Positions 45,808 through 53,810 of a stretch of DNA of 64,000 nucleotides are shown here, piece by piece. The notes under the pieces are model-generated. The model was not told where the DNA came from and ran no database searches. It saw only the letters and a program-made list of their open reading frames with translations. The stretch covers positions 1-64,000 of the forward strand of contig JAHCHE010000018.1 in NCBI GenBank assembly GCA_026129905.1, in the 5' to 3' direction. Source of the DNA: Bryobacteraceae bacterium (GTDB lineage: Bacteria; Acidobacteriota; Terriglobia; Bryobacterales; Bryobacteraceae). Position 1 is the first letter of the stretch; each line of letters starts with the position of its first letter. A program made the position numbers and the translations under genes.

Positions 45808-47146
45808 ACAGAGTCTGCCCCGTGGCGACGCCGTCCACGATCAGGTCGATCGCTATATCTCCGGTCGGGACGTTCGGCACCGTCACGTTGAACTGATAGA
45901 GACCGAGCGTTTGCGCCACCAGGTAGCCTTGCGCTTCAGCCACCGTTTCTCCGAAGCGGATCTCAAACGGAAGCGCCATGGACCGAATGTCGGCCGGCAC
46001 CCGGCCGGCCTCCGATTCCGGCTCGGTCGGACCGCAACCCACCGCGTAGAGAATGATCGTCTCGCCGGGCCGGGCCGGACGGAAGGGCGCTCCCTCGATC
46101 AGGTTCGCGCGGCCGACGAATTTACCGAAATCCGGGTCGTCGCTCGTGCCGTATCCCGGATACACGGCAGCAAGGTATTGGCGGTCGTCCACATGGAAGG
46201 CCGGCGTCGTCAGCAGGGCCGGCGAGATCCTGACCCGGTCGACCGACACGACGTTGCTCGTACCATGTTCGTTGGTCAGTTCAACGGTCACCGGCCCCGT
46301 CGCGTCGTCGTCGGGCGCCTGCACGTTGACCTGCGTCGGACTGACGTAACTTACAAAAGCCGGTTTCCCGTTGATCTCGACGCGGACGCCTTCCAGTTCT
46401 GTCGGCGCTTGATCGCCGTCGAAATCATCCCCCGTCCATTGGCGCGTCGCGTTAGAAAGGTCTTCTCCATACAGTTCCAGCCACGTCCCGGACGAAATTT
46501 CCGCGCTGCCATCCCAAACCTGGAGCACGGGATTGGTCTCCCGCAGGGACGGCGCTCCAGTGGCCCCAGCCGGCGTCAGGGTATAGCTGTTGGTGTAGAT
46601 CCGGTCGCCCTCCGGCGTGAAGTTGCCGTTTGCCGCGTTTCCGGCGACAAAAACCCTGATGTCGCCTACGTTCGCATCCGGCGCCCTCCAACTGAAGGTG
46701 AAAGTGTTCGTGTCCGAAGGCAGCGTGTGCGTAATGAATTCGAGCGGCGCGTTGCTTGGGCAGTTGGTCTGCCTCTGCGTATCGTTTTCGCACAGCACCT
46801 GGGCGCCCTGGCCGGGTTCAAACCGGCCCGCCTGCTCCGATTCGTCGTTGCTCGCGGGACGCGAACTCACCTCAAAACCCCATGCGCGGGCGTCGGGATC
46901 GGTGATCGTGACCACCCAGGTATGAACCTCTCCCGGAGTGTATTGTTGTCCGCTTCCGAAATTGATCTCTACTCTGCCCGGACCGGAATTGGCAGTGCCC
47001 GTATGACAACCCACGTCCGCGCACGTCAGGTCCCCGGGTCCGCCGGTGCGGCGCGGCGGGGCGCCTCCCGCCCGGGCCAACAGGAACGCGGGAACCGCCA
47101 CCAGCGCGGTTCCAAACAACACTCCGACTAGTCTCTTCAAGCGCAT
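45788..47146 (-). CDS. Exported choice-of-anchor V / TIGR03437 fusion protein
   Basis: 452 residues from ATG 47146, with GGAGGG nearby upstream; the frame to 47218 is rejected. Signal peptide (MRLKRLVGVLFGTALVAVPA). Residues ~35-185 are a choice-of-anchor V/Reeler-like domain with C42-x4-C47-H48 (CADVGCHTG), TPGEVHTWVVTITD, WGFEVSSR and FTFSWRAPDANVGDIRVFVAGNAAN in blocks. Residues ~200-450 are the TIGR03437 part: SGTWLELYGEDLS, FVSYVSPTQVNVQAP, IILYAVGCGPT. It is probably secreted. The CxxxxCH could hold heme c, but this is uncertain. Confidence 0.8.
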   Translation of the reverse strand: MRLKRLVGVLFGTALVAVPAFLLARAGGAPPRRTGGPGDLTCADVGCHTGTANSGPGRVEINFGSGQQYTPGEVHTWVVTITDPDARAWGFEVSSRPASNDESEQAGRFEPGQGAQVLCENDTQRQTNCPSNAPLEFITHTLPSDTNTFTFSWRAPDANVGDIRVFVAGNAANGNFTPEGDRIYTNSYTLTPAGATGAPSLRETNPVLQVWDGSAEISSGTWLELYGEDLSNATRQWTGDDFDGDQAPTELEGVRVEINGKPAFVSYVSPTQVNVQAPDDDATGPVTVELTNEHGTSNVVSVDRVRISPALLTTPAFHVDDRQYLAAVYPGYGTSDDPDFGKFVGRANLIEGAPFRPARPGETIILYAVGCGPTEPESEAGRVPADIRSMALPFEIRFGETVAEAQGYLVAQTLGLYQFNVTVPNVPTGDIAIDLIVDGVATGQTLFTTIGE

Positions 47147-47338
47147 GAATATCCCTCCATTGAGTTTCTGCCGTCCTGACAAACCGCCGGATGGCCAGAC
47201 CTGTACTTCGACCGGCATCTGCCCTTCCGGCAGCGATTGTCCCCCTTGAACTGCGGCCGGATGAAGCTACCCCTGAATGGACCCCACCGGCTCCGACGTG
47301 CGTTCAGCGAGCAACGCCCGTCCGGGTTAGCGCTTTGG

Positions 47339-47360
47339 ACGTCCGCCCCTGAGCGGACGT
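47339..47360. repeat. Perfect 8-bp inverted repeat in divergent intergenic region
   Basis: ACGTCCGC (47339-47346) and GCGGACGT (47353-47360) with a 6-base spacer. The genes on either side are divergent, so an operator or cruciform is more likely than a terminator. The rest of 47147-47439 shows nothing else clear. Confidence 0.35.
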
Positions 47361-47439
47361 TTCACGCGCGCTTCTAGCTATTGTAAATTTATCCTGAGCG
47401 ACGCGCGACATCGGTGGTCGCCACCGCAGCTCCTGACCC

Positions 47440-48366
47440 ATGGGCTCCCAAAGTCCGGTCCGCAAACTTAACCGCGCAAGAGTTATCGAATCGGCCGCGC
47501 GTGGGGCGCGCGCCACCGTGATGGCGATTATCGTCAGCGCCGCGCTGGCGGCCATCAAGATCATCGCCGGAATCACCGGCTATGCCTACGCTCTGATCGC
47601 CGACGGCGTGGAGTCGATGCTCGATATCATGAGCGCTCTGGTGGTGCTGGGCAGCCTGCGCCTTGCGGCGTCGCCCCCGAACGAACGCTATCCCTACGGC
47701 TACGGCCGCGCGGAGACCCTGGGCGCGTTCGTCGTCGCGACCGGTCTGCTGGTGGCGGCGATCGGCATCGCTATCCAGAGCGTGCGGGAAATCCTCACGC
47801 CGCACCATATGCCGGCCCGATGGACGCTCATCGTTCTGTTCCTGGTGATCGTAACGAAGGAGGTTCTGTTCCGGTATCTGTCGCGCACGGCGGCCCGGAT
47901 CGAAAGCCGCAGCGTGGGCGCGGACGCCTGGCATCACCGCTCCGACGCCCTGACATCCGCCGCCGCGTTCATCGGAATCTCCATCGCCCTGGTGGGTGGG
48001 CCGGGCTATGAGGCGGCCGACGATTGGGCGGCCCTGTTCGCCTGCGGAATCATCGCCTTCAACGGTTTTCGGTTGATGCGCGGCGCTCTGCGCGACGTCA
48101 TGGACGCGGCTCCGCCGCCCGCGTTCGAAGACCAGGTCCGCGAGATCGCTGCCGCCGTCGCCGGCGTCGAGCACGTCGACAAGTGCCTGGCCCGCCGCAG
48201 CGGCTTCGGGTATTTTGTCGATATGCACATCGAGGTGGACGGCCGCGTCCCGGTCCGCGACGGCCACGAAATCGCCCATCGCGTCAAGGACGCCCTGACC
48301 GGCTCCGACTTGCGAATTCTCGACGCCAGCATCCACGTCGAACCCCACCCGAACCCGTACAAGTGA
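47440..48366 (+). CDS. Cation diffusion facilitator (CDF) family transporter
   Basis: 308 residues, six expected membrane helices in the first ~210 residues and a cytoplasmic C-terminal domain. Metal-site segments: ALIADGVESMLDIMS in helix 2 and DAWHHRSDALTSAAAFIG in helix 5 (His-x3-Asp). Also RYPYGYGRAETLGAF. C-terminal domain: VEHVDKCLARRSGFGYFVDMHIEV in two parts, and the ending ASIHVEPHP. Such proteins export Zn, Fe, Co or Mn by proton antiport; which ion cannot be decided. Apparently single. Confidence 0.92.
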   Translation: MGSQSPVRKLNRARVIESAARGARATVMAIIVSAALAAIKIIAGITGYAYALIADGVESMLDIMSALVVLGSLRLAASPPNERYPYGYGRAETLGAFVVATGLLVAAIGIAIQSVREILTPHHMPARWTLIVLFLVIVTKEVLFRYLSRTAARIESRSVGADAWHHRSDALTSAAAFIGISIALVGGPGYEAADDWAALFACGIIAFNGFRLMRGALRDVMDAAPPPAFEDQVREIAAAVAGVEHVDKCLARRSGFGYFVDMHIEVDGRVPVRDGHEIAHRVKDALTGSDLRILDASIHVEPHPNPYK

Positions 48367-48435
48367 GTCTGGCGCGCACCTTTACAGTACATTTTATTGC
48401 GGCGCAGTATTTCTCGGAATAACGGAAAAATTCCT

Positions 48436-48464
48436 TTGACGTGCAGCGAGAATGGAGCTATATT
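48436..48464 (+). promoter_or_regulatory. Sigma-70-like promoter
   Basis: TTGACG (48436-48441) and TATATT (48459-48464) with 17-bp spacing. The predicted start near 48471 leaves a leader of about 16 bases with GGGAGG just before ATG 48487. It may also supply the chelatase operon downstream. Confidence 0.65.
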
Positions 48465-48486
48465 TTCCTCAACTGGGAGGTGTCGC

Positions 48487-48714
48487 ATGGAGAGCGTCGC
48501 GCTCTCGGCGCTGTTCGTCCTGCTGGTGTTTGCGATCCCCGTCGCGGTAGCGGCGGGAGTTCTCATTCTGCTGGTCGGCTGTTCCGTCGCCGGTGGGCAA
48601 GCCGTTCAGGAGTTCTCCACGCCCAAACAGCGCGTGGGGATCCCTGGGTTCCTGTTGTACGAGCCGCATCGGACCTCTGCGGCGGGCGTCTCCGCCCGTC
48701 TTTCCTCCACGTAA
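48487..48714 (+). CDS. Small single-span membrane protein
   Basis: 75 residues; a strong ribosome site GGGAGG lies before ATG 48487 and a good promoter just upstream. One long hydrophobic stretch ~5-34 (ALSALFVLLVFAIPVAVAAG and on) with a lipobox-like LLVGC at its end, then a polar tail. No family recognised. Read-through could lead into the 48856 gene. Confidence 0.55.
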   Translation: MESVALSALFVLLVFAIPVAVAAGVLILLVGCSVAGGQAVQEFSTPKQRVGIPGFLLYEPHRTSAAGVSARLSST

Positions 48715-48855
48715 CGTCGGCCTGTCAGGCGGGCCACGCCTGTCCTGGCGGCAAGCCGGTTCGTGTATACTTGCTGATACAAAAAGCGGGCACTGGATTT
48801 CCACAACCGATCGCCGCTGGTTCTGTCTTCTACCAACCCGCTGGGAGGACCTCGA

Positions 48856-49248
48856 ATGGCTGACGACAAGTCTGAACTGATCCGGCTGCTGGAAGCCGAA
48901 CTGGACGTGATCGAAAGCGGAGGCTATGGGAGCCCGGCGGGCCAACCCGGCCAGGAGAAGCCGATGTTCTATCACTCCCTGGCGTGCATCAATCACTGGC
49001 TCGTCCCCGGCCACGAACCGGAGTGTCATGACGATTGCGTCCTGCTTCCGTGGGTGCCGGAGCAGCACAAGTCCGAAGCGCTGCCGTGCCACTTCATTCC
49101 GCTTAACCCCTCCGGCGACACCGTGAAGTCCATCGAGCAGAAGGGCAGCCGGGAACGCATGGAAGAGGAAGTCAAACGCTGGCTGCGCGCGACGATCAAG
49201 AAACTGAAGGAGGAGCAGGCATCCGGCCTCCCAGAGGTTAAGTATTAA
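48856..49248 (+). CDS. Cys/His-rich protein preceding the chelatase genes
   Basis: 130 residues; ATG 48856 follows GGGAGG. A helical N-terminus (SELIRLLEAELDVIESGG), a middle with FYHSLACINHWLVPGHEPECHDDC and LPCHF (four Cys, several His, metal-binding pattern; listed in blocks), and a charged helical C-terminus. No named family. Its stop overlaps the only feasible start of the BchI-like gene, so the two are translationally linked. It could be a metal carrier or accessory to the chelatase, which is inference. Confidence 0.65.
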   Translation: MADDKSELIRLLEAELDVIESGGYGSPAGQPGQEKPMFYHSLACINHWLVPGHEPECHDDCVLLPWVPEQHKSEALPCHFIPLNPSGDTVKSIEQKGSRERMEEEVKRWLRATIKKLKEEQASGLPEVKY

Positions 49249-50314
49249 GCCGCCACTCCATCCAGCGCCTTTCCGCCACGCCTACCCGTTCTCCGCCATT
49301 GTCGGGCAGGAGGAAACGAAGCTCGCGCTCATCCTCAATCTCGTCGAGCCTTACCTCGGCGGCGTGTTGATTATGGGGCATCGCGGAACCGGCAAATCGA
49401 CGGCCGTCCGGGCGCTCGCCGAACTCCTCCCGCCGATTCGCAAGGTCAAGGGATGCCTTTACGGGTGCGATCCCGACAATGCCGCCGAGCACTGCTCGGA
49501 GTGCGCCGCCCGGCTGAACGGGCGCGCACGGCTGCCCGTTCAACTCGGCCCCGTGCCTGTAGTCGACCTGCCTCTCGGCGCCACGGAAGACCGTGTTTGC
49601 GGGACCCTCGATATCGAGCGCGCGCTGACCCGGGGGGAAAAGGCGTTTGAACCCGGCCTGCTGGCGCGGGCCAACCGCGGCTTTCTCTACATCGACGAGG
49701 TCAACCTCCTGGAACACTACCTGGTTGACCTGTTGCTCGATGTCGCCGCCAGCGGGCGCAATATCGTGGAACGCGAAGGTATCAGCGTCAGTCACCCGGC
49801 GCGGTTCGTTCTCGTCGGTTCCGGCAACCCTGAGGAAGGCGAGTTGCGGCCGCAACTGCTGGACCGCTTCGGCCTCCACTGCCGCATTACCACCATCCAA
49901 GACATCGAGGCGCGGGTGGAAATCGTGAAGCGGCGCGAGCGGTTCGAGCGCGATCCCGCGGCGTTTCGACAGGAATGGGAGCCCGAACAGGATGAGCTTC
50001 GCGCGCGAATCGGCCGCGCCCGTAGACTGGTTCGCGATGTTACGGTTTCCGATGAACTGCTCGTCCGCATCGCCGAACTCTGTCTGCGGCTCGGCGTCGA
50101 CGGCCACCGGGGAGAACTCACGATTCTCCGCGCGGCCAAGGCGCAGGCTGCCCTGGAAGGCCGGCGCGACGTCGCGCCCGCGGATCTGCGGCGCGTGGCT
50201 GTCATGGCGCTCCGTCACCGTTTGCGGCGGGATCCCCTGACGGAAATCGACGCTGGGGCCAGAATCGAGAAGGCGTTGGACCGGATCGTCGATCGGAACG
50301 GAGCGGCCGCGTGA
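49244..50314 (+). CDS. bchI: Magnesium chelatase-like AAA+ subunit I
   Basis: 356 residues if initiated at ATT 49244. The conserved N-terminus ([19 protein letters not shown]) lies upstream of the first standard start (GTG 49364). Between the in-frame stop at 49205 and 49364 there is no ATG, GTG or TTG; ATT 49244 has AGAGG 6 bp before it. Walker [10 protein letters not shown] (~45-53), [50 protein letters not shown] (Walker B), [22 protein letters not shown] with sensor and Arg finger. It forms the AAA+ ring with subunit D and supplies ATP energy to metal insertion. GTGA overlap with the next gene. Confidence 0.87.
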   Translation: MKPPLHPAPFRHAYPFSAIVGQEETKLALILNLVEPYLGGVLIMGHRGTGKSTAVRALAELLPPIRKVKGCLYGCDPDNAAEHCSECAARLNGRARLPVQLGPVPVVDLPLGATEDRVCGTLDIERALTRGEKAFEPGLLARANRGFLYIDEVNLLEHYLVDLLLDVAASGRNIVEREGISVSHPARFVLVGSGNPEEGELRPQLLDRFGLHCRITTIQDIEARVEIVKRRERFERDPAAFRQEWEPEQDELRARIGRARRLVRDVTVSDELLVRIAELCLRLGVDGHRGELTILRAAKAQAALEGRRDVAPADLRRVAVMALRHRLRRDPLTEIDAGARIEKALDRIVDRNGAAA

Positions 50315-52104
50315 ACATTCCGCTGGAGATGATCGCCGGTATGACCGAGGCTCGGTTCGCCCTGATGCTCCTGGCGGTCGATCCCGGCCTCAAGGGCGCG
50401 CTAATCGGCGGCGGACCGGGTCGCGCGAAGAGTCTGCTGGCGCGGTCCTTCGCGAGGTTGCTGGCCGGAATGCCGTTTGTCGAAGCGCCGATCGCGGCTA
50501 CCCCGGACCGGCTGGTGGGAGGCCTGGATCTCGAGCGGACGCTCCGGACCGGAAGGCGCTCCCTCGCGGAGGGCCTGATCGCGCGCTCCCACGGCGGTTT
50601 CCTCTATGCCGATAGCGTTAACCTGGCGGACGCGCGGTGGACCCGGACGGTCGCAGCCGCCCTCAATTCCGGCGTTTTGCGGATCGAGCGCGACGGCTTC
50701 AGCGCTGCCCCGCCGGCCGAATTCGCGTTGATCGGAACGTACGATCCGGGCGACGGCGATATCGATTCGCAACTGGCCGATTCGGTGGCAATGCATGTTA
50801 TCGAGGAGGCGCCTCCGGCTTTGTCTGAGCGGCTCCAGGTTCTCTCGCTCGCGGCGCGCCGCGAGACCGGGCCATCCCGGATCGCCGGTGACGACGGCGG
50901 GCTGAGGAACCGGATCGACCGCGCGCGAAGCAGGCTGCCACGCGTGACGGTTGCCCCGGAACAGTACCGCGAACTCAGCGCGGCGGCGCTTCGTCTCGGG
51001 GTCGAGGGTCACCGCGCCGAAATTTTCGCCGTCCGCGTGGCGCGAGCGCACGCCGCCCTGGGGGATCGGGACGCCATCGACGAGCGGGACATCGACGCGG
51101 CCGTGCGCCTTACTCTGGCGCCGCGTGCCAGAACCCGTCCGGATAGCAGCGCAAGCTCCGCCTCCGGCGAGCGGCCGGCGCCGGCAACGGCGCCGAACAA
51201 CCAATCGCGAGACGACCGGCGCATACCGGCCCAAGATGCGCCCGCGCCGGATGAAGCGCTAGGCACGTCACCGCCCGCGAATTCGCCCTCGCGAGTCGCT
51301 CCCTCAGCTCGCCGCCAGAGGACTCGGGCGCAAACGTTGAGTTGGACTCGCGGACGCTACGTCCGCGCCGACACGCGCAAGGCGCCAAAAGTGGCGCTCG
51401 AAGCCACGCTGCTTGCGGCTGCGATTTCCCACGGTCGGAGTAACAATCGGCGGCCGGGCCGTGCGCTTCTGGCGAGGCCCTCGGATTTGCGCTATAAGCA
51501 GTTCCGCGTGGATTCCGGCCTGCTCGTGATCTTCGCGATCGACGCGAGCGGCAGCATGGCCGTCAACCGGATCCATCATGCCAAGGGCGCCGCGCTCCGC
51601 CTCCTCCAGGATGCTTACCGGCGGCGCTTCAGCGTGGCCGTTGTCGCGTTCCGCGGAAATTCCGCCGAGACGCTGCTGGCGCCGACGCGCAGCGCGTCGC
51701 TGGCGAAACGGGCGCTGGACGAAGCCCTGGTCGGCGGAGGGACGCCTCTGGCCGCCGGCATTCGCGAGTCCCTGGAGATCGCCAGGCGCGCGAGGCTTGC
51801 CGGCGGTCCGCCCGCGCTCATGGTTCTGGTCACGGACGGTTGCGCGAACGTAGCCTCCCGCCCTGACGCTCGTGAGGCGGTGTGGGAGGAAATCGAGAGC
51901 CTTGCGGTCGTCGCGCGGCGCGACGAGGTCTCGGCGCTGGTGATCGACACGACCAAGCCTCTGTTTTCGACGGGCGCCGCCGAGCGCCTGGCCAGGTCCC
52001 TGGGCGCCTCGTACGTCCGGCTCCCGCGCGCCGGCGATGCGGCGGTCTATGAATCGGTGGCCGCGGCTGGGGAGATGGTGCGCGGAAGGGCGGCGCCCGC
52101 ATGA
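50311..52104 (+). CDS. bchD: Magnesium chelatase-like subunit D
   Basis: 597 residues from GTG 50311. AAA-like N-terminus (~1-270) with a modified P-loop GGGPGRAKSLLARS and FLYADSVNLADARW, a Pro/Ala/Arg-rich linker (~275-350), and a C-terminal VWFA domain with MIDAS D411-ASGSMAVN, FRGNSAETLLAPTRS, LVGGGTPLAAGI, VLVTDGCAN. This is the normal order of BchD/ChlD, which bridges subunits I and H. Stop and next start overlap by 4 bp (ATGA at 52101-52104). The AAA part is degenerate, as is usual in D subunits. Confidence 0.85.
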   Translation: MNIPLEMIAGMTEARFALMLLAVDPGLKGALIGGGPGRAKSLLARSFARLLAGMPFVEAPIAATPDRLVGGLDLERTLRTGRRSLAEGLIARSHGGFLYADSVNLADARWTRTVAAALNSGVLRIERDGFSAAPPAEFALIGTYDPGDGDIDSQLADSVAMHVIEEAPPALSERLQVLSLAARRETGPSRIAGDDGGLRNRIDRARSRLPRVTVAPEQYRELSAAALRLGVEGHRAEIFAVRVARAHAALGDRDAIDERDIDAAVRLTLAPRARTRPDSSASSASGERPAPATAPNNQSRDDRRIPAQDAPAPDEALGTSPPANSPSRVAPSARRQRTRAQTLSWTRGRYVRADTRKAPKVALEATLLAAAISHGRSNNRRPGRALLARPSDLRYKQFRVDSGLLVIFAIDASGSMAVNRIHHAKGAALRLLQDAYRRRFSVAVVAFRGNSAETLLAPTRSASLAKRALDEALVGGGTPLAAGIRESLEIARRARLAGGPPALMVLVTDGCANVASRPDAREAVWEEIESLAVVARRDEVSALVIDTTKPLFSTGAAERLARSLGASYVRLPRAGDAAVYESVAAAGEMVRGRAAPA

Positions 52105-53810
52105 CCCCGGAGGAACGCGACCGGCTGGTTCTCCGGCTGTACGATAACCTGCTCGATATCGAGCAGCGGCTCATTCCCACCGGCCTCCACGTTTTCGGAC
52201 GCCCTCCTGGCGATGCCGAAGCGGCCGACATGTTGCGCATGGTGGCTTCGTTTGACCGGCCGGAATTCGGAGTCCGTTCTCTGCCGGGGTTGGTGGCTCG
52301 TGGCCTCGGCCTGCCTGCCTATGAAGTCCTGCTCGCCGAGAGCGGCTCTTCCGAATACCGGCTCGCCCAGAGAGAGCGCGTCGAAGCCGTGGTCCGCCTG
52401 GCGATCGAGCGGTTCTTGACCGGCGGCGGAGAAGGCGCCGCGCGGCTGCTGGCCGGGGAAGCAAACGTGCCAGTGGACGAATCTCTCGCCATTTTCCGCC
52501 TGCTCGGAACAATCCGCGAGCAACTAAGGGAAAATGGCGAATTAGACGCGCTTGTTCGAGCGATGAACGGCGAGTACATTGAGCCCGGTCCCGGCGCGGA
52601 TATCGTCCAGAATCCAGGCATTCTGCCCACCGGCCGGAATACCCACGCGGTGAATCCTTACGGCATCCCGTCGGCCGTGGCGTTCCGCCGGGCCGAAGCC
52701 GTAACGGCGTCGCTGCTGAATCGCTTCCTTCAGGAACGGGGCCGCTATCCGGAGGCCATCGGCATGGTGCTGTGGGGCATGGACAACATCAAGACGCAGG
52801 GCGAAGGCGTCGCACAGGCGCTGCGGCTGATCGGCGTTGAGCCCCGGCGGGACGGCATGAATCGCGTCTCGGACATTGAGGTCGTCCCGCTGGACCGGCT
52901 CGGCCGCCCCCGCATCGACGTCGTGATGACGGTTTCCGGCATATTCAGGGATTTATTCGCGCAGACGATGGAACTTCTCGACCGCGCCGTGCGAAAAGTG
53001 GCCGCCATGGACGAACCTCCGGAAATGAATTTCGTGCGGAAACACGCGGAAGCCGGGGCGCGGGAAGACCTTGCCTTCGATGACGCGGCCGCGAGAGTCT
53101 TCTCCAATTCCCCCGGCAGCTACGGAACGAATGTCGATGTCATGGTGGCGGACGGCCAGTGGGACGGGGCGGATGAGATCGGAAAGCTGTTCGTAACGCG
53201 CAAGTGCTTCGCCTACGGCCGCTCGCTCGAAGGGCGCGAGGCGCGGGCGCTGATGGAGAGCGCGCTGTCCCGGGTGGAGGTGACGTATCAGAACGTCGAC
53301 AGCGCCGAAGTGGGCATCACCGACGTCGATCACTATTTCGAATACCTCGGCGGACTGACCAAAGCGGTGCAAAACCGTACGGGCGAACGGCCCGACGTCT
53401 ACCTCTCGGATTCGCTCGCTCCGCTTGGGAAGGTCCGTTCGCTCGAGGAACTGGTACGCCTGGAGACGCGAACCAAGACCCTTAACCCGAAATGGTACGA
53501 AGGCATGCTGAAGCACGGCTTCCGGGGCGTGGCCGAGATCGAGCGCCGGGTGGCGAACACGTTTGGCTGGAGCGCGACCGCGGGCGCCGTGGACGACTGG
53601 ATCTACGACGAAATCGCCAGCACCTACTTCCTGGACGAGGCGATGTTTGAGCGCTTGCGCTCGCTGAACGTCCACTCGGCCAGAAGCCTCGCGGCGCGGC
53701 TCATCGAGGCGGAAGGGAGAGGTTTCTGGGCCGCGGACGAGGCGGTTTCCCAGCGGCTGCGTTCCCTGTTCGCGGACCTCGAGGACCAACTGGAGGGCCT
53801 CGCCCGCTGA
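52101..53810 (+). CDS. bchH: C-terminal half of a split BchH-like chelatase large subunit
   Basis: 569 residues. The sequence corresponds to the C-terminal part of BchH/CobN-type subunits: LLDIEQRLIPTGLHVFGRPP at its start (mid-protein in fused BchH), [102 protein letters not shown] (in blocks), LNPKWYEGMLKHGF and a final helical FGWSATAGAVDDW. These blocks are intact, so it is not a decayed gene. Its stop TGA shares one base with the start of the gene encoding the N-terminal half, so the order is C-half then N-half. They probably assemble into one porphyrin-binding subunit. Confidence 0.85.
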   Translation: MTPEERDRLVLRLYDNLLDIEQRLIPTGLHVFGRPPGDAEAADMLRMVASFDRPEFGVRSLPGLVARGLGLPAYEVLLAESGSSEYRLAQRERVEAVVRLAIERFLTGGGEGAARLLAGEANVPVDESLAIFRLLGTIREQLRENGELDALVRAMNGEYIEPGPGADIVQNPGILPTGRNTHAVNPYGIPSAVAFRRAEAVTASLLNRFLQERGRYPEAIGMVLWGMDNIKTQGEGVAQALRLIGVEPRRDGMNRVSDIEVVPLDRLGRPRIDVVMTVSGIFRDLFAQTMELLDRAVRKVAAMDEPPEMNFVRKHAEAGAREDLAFDDAAARVFSNSPGSYGTNVDVMVADGQWDGADEIGKLFVTRKCFAYGRSLEGREARALMESALSRVEVTYQNVDSAEVGITDVDHYFEYLGGLTKAVQNRTGERPDVYLSDSLAPLGKVRSLEELVRLETRTKTLNPKWYEGMLKHGFRGVAEIERRVANTFGWSATAGAVDDWIYDEIASTYFLDEAMFERLRSLNVHSARSLAARLIEAEGRGFWAADEAVSQRLRSLFADLEDQLEGLAR

